A stretch of 64,000 nucleotides of DNA, from the NCBI RefSeq assembly GCF_017355935.1, contig NZ_JAFIQT010000001.1:248001-312000 (forward strand), read 5' to 3'. The DNA comes from Telluribacter humicola (GTDB lineage: Bacteria; Bacteroidota; Bacteroidia; Cytophagales; Spirosomataceae). The translations under genes were made by a program, and so were the position numbers. The notes below the pieces were generated by a model that made no database searches, was not told the origin of the DNA, and worked only from the letters and a program-made list of their open reading frames with translations. This document shows positions 28,150 to 34,166 of the stretch, one piece after another (position 1 is the stretch's first letter; every line of letters starts with the position of its first letter).

Positions 28150-29028
28150 ATGAAAAAGGCGTACGTATTTCCGGGGCAGGGGTCACAGTTTAAAGGTATG
28201 GGAGCTGATCTGTACCAGTCATCTGAGAAGGCAAAAGCGTTGTTTGATCAGGCTAACCAGATCCTGGGCTTTGAAATTACCAGACCCATGTTCGAAGGAA
28301 CAGACGAGGAGCTCAAGCAGACTAACGTAACCCAACCAGCTATATTTCTGCACTCCGTGGCACTGGCTATGGTATCCTCTGATTTTGCACCCGATATGGT
28401 AGCAGGTCACTCACTGGGCGAGTTCTCGGCGCTGGTAGCAGCGGGCGGTCTTTCCTTCGAAGATGGACTACGGCTGGTAGCGCAGCGTGCCGACGCTATG
28501 CAGAAGGCCTGTGAAGTACGTCCTTCTACAATGGCGGCTATTCTGGGTCTGGATGATAAAACGATTGAAGATATCTGTGCCTCTATTGAAGGAGAGGTAG
28601 TGGTGCCTGCCAACTACAACTGCCCAGGCCAGGTAGTAATATCAGGTACGGTAGAAGGAGTAAATCTGGCTTGCGAGAAGCTGAAAGCCGCCGGGGCCAA
28701 GCGTGCGCTGCTGCTGCCGGTAGGAGGTGCATTCCACTCGCCACTGATGCAGCCGGCGCGCGAGGAGCTAGCCCAGGCAATCGAAAGTACTACCTTCAGC
28801 TCTCCCCGTTGTCCTATTTATCAAAACGTCAATGCTATGCCTTCTACGGATGTAAATGCCATCAAGGCCAGCCTGATAGCTCAGCTGACCGCTCCGGTAC
28901 GCTGGACCCAGTCGGTGGAGCAGATGGTGGCCGATGGAGCTACTGTATTCGTGGAGTGTGGTCCCGGGAAAGTACTGCAGGGGTTGGTCAAGAAGATCGC
29001 CGGTGGAGTAGAAGTAGCAAGTATTTAA
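28150..29028 (+). CDS. fabD: Malonyl-CoA:ACP transacylase
   Basis: Loads malonyl groups onto acyl carrier protein for fatty acid synthesis. The 292-residue protein shows FPGQGSQFKGMG near the start, TQPAIFLHS, the nucleophile Ser88 in GHSLGEFSALVAAGG, the arginine block QRADAMQ, the catalytic histidine in GAFHSPLM and GPGKVLQGL near the end. Normal family length. No other fab gene adjoins; it sits alone between a terminator and the tRNA-Gln promoter. Confidence 0.98.
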   Translation: MKKAYVFPGQGSQFKGMGADLYQSSEKAKALFDQANQILGFEITRPMFEGTDEELKQTNVTQPAIFLHSVALAMVSSDFAPDMVAGHSLGEFSALVAAGGLSFEDGLRLVAQRADAMQKACEVRPSTMAAILGLDDKTIEDICASIEGEVVVPANYNCPGQVVISGTVEGVNLACEKLKAAGAKRALLLPVGGAFHSPLMQPAREELAQAIESTTFSSPRCPIYQNVNAMPSTDVNAIKASLIAQLTAPVRWTQSVEQMVADGATVFVECGPGKVLQGLVKKIAGGVEVASI

Positions 29029-29047
29029 ATTTTTTTTCGATCAGGGC

Positions 29048-29078
29048 TTGACAGCTATTATTCCAAGCCGTACTTTTG
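29048..29078 (+). promoter_or_regulatory. Promoter of tRNA-Gln
   Basis: TTG (29048-29050), 20 bases, TACTTTTG (29071-29078): a full match to the Bacteroidetes promoter pattern, ending 17 bases before the tRNA. Confidence 0.8.
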
Positions 29079-29095
29079 CATCACAATTTCGGTTC

Positions 29096-29166
29096 TGGCC
29101 GATGGTGTAATGGTAACACAGGACATTTTGGTTGTCTTATTCAGGGTTCGAGTCCTTGTCGGCCAA
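29096..29166 (+). tRNA. tRNA-Gln (anticodon UUG)
   Basis: Cloverleaf of 71 bases: acceptor arms TGGCCGA and TCGGCCA, D-arm with GTGTAATGGTAACAC, anticodon arm GGACA-TTTTGGT-TGTCT with TTG in the anticodon position, and T-arm AGGGTTCGAGTCCT. CCA is not encoded. It lies directly before the prophage integrase gene, so its 3' part is the likely attachment site, still intact on this side. Confidence 0.93.
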
Positions 29167-29177
29167 CAGAACAACAA

Positions 29178-29215
29178 GAAAACCCCGCATATGTAAAAAT
29201 TTGCGGGGTTTTTTA
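29178..29215 (+). terminator. Terminator after tRNA-Gln
   Basis: AAACCCCGCA and TGCGGGGTTT arms followed by TTTT. It lies 12 bases after the tRNA. Confidence 0.9.
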
Positions 29216-29273
29216 CTTCCCAATCACTTCCCAGAGGGTTCAAAAAGGCGGTTTTCTTCCCAATCTCTTCCCA
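29216..29273 (+). repeat. 18-bp direct repeat pair between tRNA and integrase
   Basis: CTTCCCAATCACTTCCCA at 29216-29233 and CTTCCCAATCTCTTCCCA at 29256-29273, one mismatch, start-to-start distance exactly 40 bases; each copy is itself a double CTTCCCA. Position beside the integrase gene suggests arm-type integrase-binding sites. Confidence 0.75.
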
Positions 29274-29292
29274 ATTTTTTTGGCATAAAACC

Positions 29293-30564
29293 ATGAAAAC
29301 ATTCGTCGGATTACGCGTCAGAACGGACTATGTGAAGAAGAATGGACGCTCCCAGCTGTACCTGTCCATCGGAATCAATAAGGAATACGATAAACTGGAT
29401 CTGGAATTAGACTGGCCGGCTGATCACGTCGATAAGGATAACAACCGGTTGTTGCCACTGGTAAAAGGAGATAAGGAGTGCAACGACAACAACCTGATCA
29501 TCCGCAATGCCATGGGCCGGGTCAATGACATCTTCGTGGAGTATCGGTTGAAAGAAAAAGAACTCACGATGGGGGAGTTCTTCAAAATGTACCACGAGTA
29601 CGAGAAACGAAAGGACTTCATTCTCTATATGGAGGCTAAGATCAAGGAGCGGTACAGCCGAAAGAAAATTTCAGATGGCACCCGCAAATCCCACGAAAAC
29701 TCTCTGATCTGGCTCCGCAAGTTCAAAGCTGCCATTGCCTTCAAGGATCTGAACAAGAAATTCATAGAATCACTCGAAGCCTGGTTGCAGAAACAGGAAA
29801 ATAGACGATCCAACAGTGCAGAAAAGCTTGACAAGAATACCATCGCCAACGTGATGAAGTACATTCGGGCGTACATCAACCTGGCCATAGACGACGATGA
29901 CGTACCCATTGAGAATCCTTATAAAAAGGCTAAGGTGACCACCCATCAGGACGAAAAGCTCATTGAGCACCTGATGCCCACCGACGTGGCCATCCTGATG
30001 GACTACTACGAACAACAGCTGCCGATCGGCGAAAAGCTCACCCTGTGCCGGTTCTTGGTTGCCTGCTTGCTATCGCTCCGGATCTCTGATATTCTGAAAC
30101 TGGATGCCGAGCGCGTGAATTATTATAAGATAGTAGGGAAGTTGATCTTCCACCCCAAAAAGCAGGTGCGAACGCGCAAGCTCAAAACTGTCTACGTGCA
30201 CATCGACGAGACAGCCCAGTACTACCTTGATGAACTGGTCGAGCTGCTGTGGCAGGCCCGGAGCCAAGGGCTCAACATTTCAGAAAGCTACGGCCGCAAA
30301 ACCCTTCGGAAGATTTCTCAGAAAACCGGTGTAAAAGTCTCCGGCTTTCATACCGGACGGCATACCTTCGCTACCAACTACCTGCGCGCCGGCGGTTGGG
30401 TGACCAACCTGCAGCACATCATGGGGCACACCAATATTAATACGACCATGAAGTACGTCCACATCGTGGAAGAAGACAACGAAGAGCACATGACCCAACT
30501 CTCACGCCTCTACAACAAATTTCGAAAAGGGGCCAATGCGTCAGATCCCAAGTCCAAATCATAA
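29293..30564 (+). CDS. int: Tyrosine recombinase, phage integrase
   Basis: Catalyses site-specific integration and excision of the prophage. The 423-residue protein has an N-terminal arm-binding part, a SAM-like core-binding domain (about 108-205) and the catalytic domain. Catalytic residues are visible: Arg263 in SLRISD, His353 and Arg356 in HTGRHTF, His379 in GHTN and the nucleophile Tyr388 in TTMKYVHI. This is the Bacteroidetes phage/transposon integrase branch. It is transcribed towards the prophage interior, convergent with the next gene, with a shared terminator. Confidence 0.97.
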   Translation: MKTFVGLRVRTDYVKKNGRSQLYLSIGINKEYDKLDLELDWPADHVDKDNNRLLPLVKGDKECNDNNLIIRNAMGRVNDIFVEYRLKEKELTMGEFFKMYHEYEKRKDFILYMEAKIKERYSRKKISDGTRKSHENSLIWLRKFKAAIAFKDLNKKFIESLEAWLQKQENRRSNSAEKLDKNTIANVMKYIRAYINLAIDDDDVPIENPYKKAKVTTHQDEKLIEHLMPTDVAILMDYYEQQLPIGEKLTLCRFLVACLLSLRISDILKLDAERVNYYKIVGKLIFHPKKQVRTRKLKTVYVHIDETAQYYLDELVELLWQARSQGLNISESYGRKTLRKISQKTGVKVSGFHTGRHTFATNYLRAGGWVTNLQHIMGHTNINTTMKYVHIVEEDNEEHMTQLSRLYNKFRKGANASDPKSKS

Positions 30565-30583
30565 TCCTATATATATCCAAAGC

Positions 30584-30612
30584 AAAGCCCGGCCATCTGA
30601 CCGGGCTTTGTT
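30584..30612. terminator. Bidirectional terminator between int and the first small phage gene
   Basis: AAAGCCCGG and CCGGGCTTT arms, 8-base loop, in the 71-base gap between two convergent stops. Confidence 0.8.
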
Positions 30613-30635
30613 AATATCGTTGATGTAGTGATAGC

Positions 30636-30953
30636 TTACTGAATACCGTGGGTCTGACGTATATGCGCGGGCATATCCAAACTAGAATCATACACCTGGC
30701 ATTGTTTCTGGTAGGTGCCCAGATTCTTAATTAGTTCGCGTAGTCCCAGGTATGAACCGTACACGCTGTCTGCATAGGGTGGGCTGACCCGATGATCGCC
30801 AATCGGACGCATGAAGTGAATCATCATTTCATTGAGGTGCCGTTCCAGCATGACCGGATCGTGGCCTTCGGATAAAAACGCTTCAATGATTTGTTCTGGC
30901 GTACGCAGACGGTTGTGTGAGCTGGTTCCTGATACTGTGTTGTTTGTGTTCAT
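30636..30953 (-). CDS. Small phage protein, paralogue of the 31.6-kb gene; unknown function
   Basis: 105 residues. The core RLRTPEQIIEAFLSEGHDPVMLERHLNEMMIHFMRPIGDHRVSPPYADSVYGSYLGLRELI aligns along its length with the protein at 31631-31924 (shared pattern RLR...G.DPV..ER.LNE..IH..RP.G.H.VSP.YA...Y..Y..LR.LI). The conservation at about 40% shows it is a real coding gene. Predicted mostly helical and soluble. I know no family; the position near the integrase suggests an early or lysogeny-maintenance role. Confidence 0.8.
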   Translation of the reverse strand: MNTNNTVSGTSSHNRLRTPEQIIEAFLSEGHDPVMLERHLNEMMIHFMRPIGDHRVSPPYADSVYGSYLGLRELIKNLGTYQKQCQVYDSSLDMPAHIRQTHGIQ

Positions 30954-31397
30954 AGAACTTTGGGTGGTTAAAAAAGAGGGTGAAACAAACGGAAAAGCTC
31001 CTACTGCTCTTCACATGGTTTGGATATCTTCCGGTTGCCCGGAATTGTCTTTCAGTCGGCACTGAGCATTAAGCCCGGTCCTGACCTGGTTAAAATCTGA
31101 CTTCATGACGCACGAAGTCTGGCCTGATGGAGCGGATCCATCCGGTGCTGCGTCTTACGATTGTAGACCTTCCCGTACAGAAAGTCCCGATTGGTTTAGG
31201 GGTAGAAGTGTTCTGTGTATAGTATCTGTGGCGCTGAACAGGGGCGGAATCATACACCGCACATACCTAAATTGGCTAACCGTTACTCTTATACGTGGGG
31301 AAAGTACACTACAGTTTTAATTTGCGCAATAGCGGTTACAAGTTTTTTCTGTAAAAAAGACAAAATAGCTTCCAGCACCGAGTGTGATCGGTTTATG
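30954..31397. other. Stretch without a convincing gene
   Basis: About 440 bases between the first paralogue and a 40-residue frame. Several short minus-strand frames of 12-32 codons occur; the best, 31011-31106 (31 codons, MKSDFNQVRTGLNAQC...), starts within the stop of the preceding 12-codon frame (ATGA). None is convincing, and no terminator or RNA structure stands out. Confidence 0.4.
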
Positions 31398-31520
31398 TCA
31401 CGAAAGAAATAAATATTCAACGATTTTATACAGGGCCGCGGCTACTGCAACAAGCCCGATCACCGGGGCCATCAGTCGGGCCGGGCCGTACACGGGGGGA
31501 AGGTTATGTTTTCGATTCAT
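31398..31520 (-). CDS. Very small membrane protein (40 aa), hypothetical
   Basis: Reads MNRKHNLPPVYGPARLMAPVIGLVAVAAALYKIVEYLFLS: a basic start, then one hydrophobic helix with a small-residue face. Such single-span peptides are common in phage accessory regions. There is no homologue that I recognise, and the call rests on the protein-like composition. Confidence 0.4.
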   Translation of the reverse strand: MNRKHNLPPVYGPARLMAPVIGLVAVAAALYKIVEYLFLS

Positions 31521-31559
31521 CTCACTTACACAAGGCGTTTACCCTTCAAAGCAACAAAG

Positions 31560-31590
31560 CAAAGCCCGCTACTCATGAGCGGGCTTTTAG
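31560..31590. terminator. Hairpin after the second paralogue
   Basis: AAAGCCCGCT / AGCGGGCTTT arms, 7-base loop, about 45 bases past the stop of the gene at 31631 on the minus strand; T-rich on both sides. Confidence 0.65.
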
Positions 31591-31630
31591 ATTCTGTGGC
31601 AGTGGAATTGATTTACGGGAAGTAGGTAAG

Positions 31631-31924
31631 CTAGCGAAATGGTGGACGGGCCGTACTGGCATTTTGCTGGTAGGCTTCCATCTGGCACTTGTACATACTG
31701 ATATCCGCTATAAGGTTACGAAGGCTATAATAGGTACTGTAAAGTTCAGTGGCGTACTCGGGCGAGACCTGGTGCTCACCCATCGGGCGTAGGTAGTGGA
31801 TCAGCAACTCATTAAGGTTGCGCTCCATCTCTACCGGGTCAAGGCCCTGCTGAATGTGACCTTCTAGAATCTCCTGCGCGGAGCGTAGGCGCTTGCCCTC
31901 TGGCATTTGTGCATTTTGTGGCAT
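31631..31924 (-). CDS. Small phage protein, paralogue of the 30.6-kb gene; unknown function
   Basis: 97 residues with the same core as the protein at 30636-30953: RLRSAQEILEGHIQQGLDPVEMERNLNELLIHYLRPMGEHQVSPEYATELYSTYYSLRNLIADI. Residues kept in both include the DPV, ER.LNE, RP.G.H and VSP.YA blocks. N- and C-termini differ. A duplicated small gene kept within 1 kb suggests either a two-subunit complex or diverged roles. Function unknown. Confidence 0.82.
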   Translation of the reverse strand: MPQNAQMPEGKRLRSAQEILEGHIQQGLDPVEMERNLNELLIHYLRPMGEHQVSPEYATELYSTYYSLRNLIADISMYKCQMEAYQQNASTARPPFR

Positions 31925-31973
31925 ATCTTTGTGAAGCTTGCTTGTTAGACTACTTTATGTGGTTTAGCATTCG

Positions 31974-32006
31974 GGGCGGTGTCTCGAACTCACCGCCCTT
32001 TTTTTA
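31974..32006 (+). terminator. Plus-strand terminator inside a minus-strand gene run
   Basis: GGGCGGTG / CACCGCCC arms with loop TCTCGAACT, followed by seven T on the plus strand only. It lies between the KilA-N gene and the second paralogue, both on the minus strand, so it would stop antisense transcription coming from the left. Confidence 0.6.
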
Positions 32007-32009
32007 TGG

Positions 32010-32615
32010 TTACGCTTCTGGTTCTTGAATCGGGGTAAACAGGTCAACCAGGTTGTTGAAGTCATTCATAATGAATTTATGCGCCTGCTTATTCTCGCGT
32101 TGTATGGCCTTCAACTCCTGCATCATATCCGACTGGTTAATCTGCTTTTGCAATTCCTTTTCTCTCTGTTTGTTTTTAGCTATCTGTTCAGCGACCCTAC
32201 GCTTTTCTACTATTTGACCAAATAGTAAAGTTTCAACCATGTTAATCATCCAGAACTCAAACTCAACACTTAGCCACGCTGCAAATTTTATAGCAAGCTT
32301 CCTGTGCATATAGGTTCCTTTATACTTGCCCCCATTCACGGTTCGTACAACAAAATCTTCCCCTACTAATTCGACATCTTCGTCATTCTCACTCCGTGTC
32401 TGGAACGGAGTGAGATCGGATTTTCGACGTGCATTTTCTTCATTAATGATGAGTTGGATAATAGCTTTTGTTGACTCTTGTCTTAGGAACGCATAAGGTT
32501 CTTTCCCTTCAAAAGCCTTTGCCATTTGCGTAGCATTGACCATACCGGCTGCCGTGTGTAGATCAATAGCAATCTCGTTGCCTTCGTACTGTCTGGTAAT
32601 AATTAGGTTGTTCAT
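32010..32615 (-). CDS. KilA-N domain protein
   Basis: 201 residues. The KilA-N DNA-binding domain spans about 1-125: MVNATQMAKAFEGKEPYAFLRQESTKAIIQLI and GGKYKGTYMHRKLAIKFAAWLSVEFEFWMINMVETL. A coiled coil (about 135-180) follows. KilA-N domains occur in phage antirepressors and regulators. It starts 34 bases after the stop of the P22-antirepressor-like gene, so the two share a transcript from the divergent promoter at 33.1 kb. Confidence 0.93.
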   Translation of the reverse strand: MNNLIITRQYEGNEIAIDLHTAAGMVNATQMAKAFEGKEPYAFLRQESTKAIIQLIINEENARRKSDLTPFQTRSENDEDVELVGEDFVVRTVNGGKYKGTYMHRKLAIKFAAWLSVEFEFWMINMVETLLFGQIVEKRRVAEQIAKNKQREKELQKQINQSDMMQELKAIQRENKQAHKFIMNDFNNLVDLFTPIQEPEA

Positions 32616-32649
32616 ATGTATATATAAAAGTTATGGTTTTGGATAATGA

Positions 32650-33054
32650 TTAGTAAAGCCGGTAAAGCGTATCGGTGATGTACTCCATCTTTGTTGTATG
32701 CACATACTTCCTGTCAACTTGCAGGTGGCAACTGATCTTGAACTGAGTAAAATCTTCTGCGCTTAGGTTATAGCATTCATTAAATCGAAAGCTCATTACA
32801 AACGCCATCAGAAACATAGATGGTAAGCAGGTATAGTAGCGAGGCTTCGGGTCAGTAGGCAGTTGGAATTTGAACTGGCAGACAGCATCCTTGAACATAT
32901 CCAGCTCGATCAGATCAGAGAGCACCTCAAAACTCTTCGCTCCCATCGCTTCACATATCGGCTCGATCAGCGTATAGGTATCACTTTCGTTGTGGAAGTA
33001 GAGATATACTGGAATGTCAGGGATATCGAATGGTGTTTGCTTGATATGGGTCAT
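32650..33054 (-). CDS. P22 antirepressor N-terminal-like protein (P22_AR_N)
   Basis: 134 residues. The first 80 follow the P22_AR_N pattern: IPVYLYFHNESDTYTLIEPICEAMGAKSFEVLSDLIELDMFKDAV..., then YYTCLPSMFLMAFVMSF in place of the 'clPl..l.gwlf' block. In phages, this domain usually begins an antirepressor. The ATG at 33054 is chosen; an upstream in-frame extension would run through the AT-rich operator region. It leads an operon with the KilA-N gene and is divergent from a ribbon-helix-helix gene, the usual layout of a lysogeny switch. The match is by eye. Confidence 0.65.
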   Translation of the reverse strand: MTHIKQTPFDIPDIPVYLYFHNESDTYTLIEPICEAMGAKSFEVLSDLIELDMFKDAVCQFKFQLPTDPKPRYYTCLPSMFLMAFVMSFRFNECYNLSAEDFTQFKISCHLQVDRKYVHTTKMEYITDTLYRLY

Positions 33055-33085
33055 ATAGATTGTATGTTTATATATATATTGTATG

Positions 33086-33117
33086 CAAATGTATGTTATA
33101 AATATGTTTATATACAA
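33086..33117 (-). promoter_or_regulatory. Minus-strand promoter of the antirepressor-like operon
   Basis: TTG (33117-33115), 21 bases, TACATTTG (33093-33086) on the minus strand, about 30 bases before the ATG. Three TGTATG-containing repeats (33061, 33080, 33090) overlap the box and could be operator sites. Confidence 0.65.
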
Positions 33118-33140
33118 GTTATATGTAAAAATATTTTCTA

Positions 33141-33148
33141 TACATTTG
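33141..33148 (+). promoter_or_regulatory. Plus-strand -7 box of the ribbon-helix-helix gene
   Basis: TACATTTG, the same octamer as in the divergent promoter, 26 bases before the ATG at 33175. A -33 TTG is not obvious. Confidence 0.55.
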
Positions 33149-33174
33149 CTGATAGCTTATATACCATATATGAA

Positions 33175-33330
33175 ATGAAGAATATACACATCAAAATCAG
33201 CGATGAGCTACATTTAAAAGTTAGAAAGTATCAGCTCGAGCAAGAGCTAGCTGGTAAAAAAATGACGATGATGGAAGCCTTCGTTGAACTTATTGAAAAG
33301 GGCCTTTCGGTTGAAACATCAGCCAAGTAA
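33175..33330 (+). CDS. Ribbon-helix-helix type small regulator (51 aa)
   Basis: MKNIHIKISDELHLKVRKYQLEQELAGKKMTMMEAFVELIEKGL is a compact ribbon-helix-helix: an N-terminal strand with alternating residues (IHIKIS), helix 1 and helix 2 with the EAFVELI core. Arc/MetJ-like proteins of this size dimerise and bind operators. It reads away from the antirepressor-like operon and ends in its own terminator, so it is a good candidate for the repressor of that operon or its own autoregulator. Confidence 0.8.
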   Translation: MKNIHIKISDELHLKVRKYQLEQELAGKKMTMMEAFVELIEKGLSVETSAK

Positions 33331-33347
33331 GGGTACCCATCCAAAAC

Positions 33348-33378
33348 AAGAAAGCCCGCTACTGCTAGCGGGCTTTCT
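33348..33378. terminator. Bidirectional terminator after the ribbon-helix-helix gene
   Basis: GAAAGCCCGCTA / TAGCGGGCTTTC, perfect 12-bp stem with loop CTGC, between two convergent genes. Confidence 0.92.
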
Positions 33379-33407
33379 TGTTTTAAGAGATCTTAACCAC
33401 GAGGGAG

Positions 33408-34043
33408 TTATACACGTACCTTGGTAATAGCTTCAAGTTTTTGAGTTAATTCAATCACTTCCAGAATAGAGTTTTTTCGATCCTCATTGATATTCGCCAA
33501 TTCCTTGACCTTAATGGCCGTACCTGCCATACATACCATGAGCATATTGCTACTACCAGAACCGATTTCACTGAAATCTATATCGGTCGAGATAATGGCA
33601 TTGCCCCCAAGCCTTACGCATTGAACTCGTAGATCAGCCTTACAGATGCGGGTCGCTGCTTCTACCTTCCGGCTGCTGGTGTTTGATGATGTACCAAAGA
33701 AGTCATTAAAGTCCCTCGATAGTTCTGTCAGGAACCCGGTACCCGATGTGGTTTGAGCCGTAATCATGCCAATTACTTCATAGTCCCAATTGGCAGGAGC
33801 AGGACTAGTCATAAGAGGGATACTATGAATTATTTTTTGTAGCCTCTGTTCTATCTGATCTTTCTGGTTCTTCAGACTAACAGCAATTTCATTAAGTAAA
33901 TCATAGGAACAATTGGAACAGTACCCTTCCTTAGTTTGGCCAAGCTGAGAATTAATGTAGTCTGTTTTAGATTGTTCTATCATACTGCCCCCGAAAACTC
34001 CGGTTACTGATTTACTGCAGTTAGGACATTTGGTATAGGTCAT
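33408..34043 (-). CDS. YbjQ/UPF0145-like protein with N-terminal zinc ribbon
   Basis: 211 residues. CPNC (6-9) and CSNC (42-45) form a probable zinc ribbon; a short coiled segment follows; from about residue 85 the protein reads YEVIGMITAQTTSGTGFLTELSRDF...AATRICKADLRVQCVRLGGNAIISTDIDFSEIGSG...MAGTAIKV, the YbjQ-type heavy-metal-binding fold. The family role is poorly known. It follows the tape measure gene after about 120 bases; whether it is a phage cargo gene or part of the virion programme is open. Confidence 0.78.
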   Translation of the reverse strand: MTYTKCPNCSKSVTGVFGGSMIEQSKTDYINSQLGQTKEGYCSNCSYDLLNEIAVSLKNQKDQIEQRLQKIIHSIPLMTSPAPANWDYEVIGMITAQTTSGTGFLTELSRDFNDFFGTSSNTSSRKVEAATRICKADLRVQCVRLGGNAIISTDIDFSEIGSGSSNMLMVCMAGTAIKVKELANINEDRKNSILEVIELTQKLEAITKVRV

Positions 34044-34166
34044 TTCAAGGATGTAGTTTTAGTTAGAGGACGTTTATTGGGAGTCAATAGCTTTTCTAAA
34101 CATACAAACCTCCTGCCGGATGATGACCTTGATGTTAAAATTTTTATCCAACGGTCAACCCGCTCC

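Noticed and set aside
30961-31620. Plus-strand frames of 60-77 codons
   Set aside because: They overlap hairpins and each other, lack ribosome-binding or promoter context and have low-quality composition.
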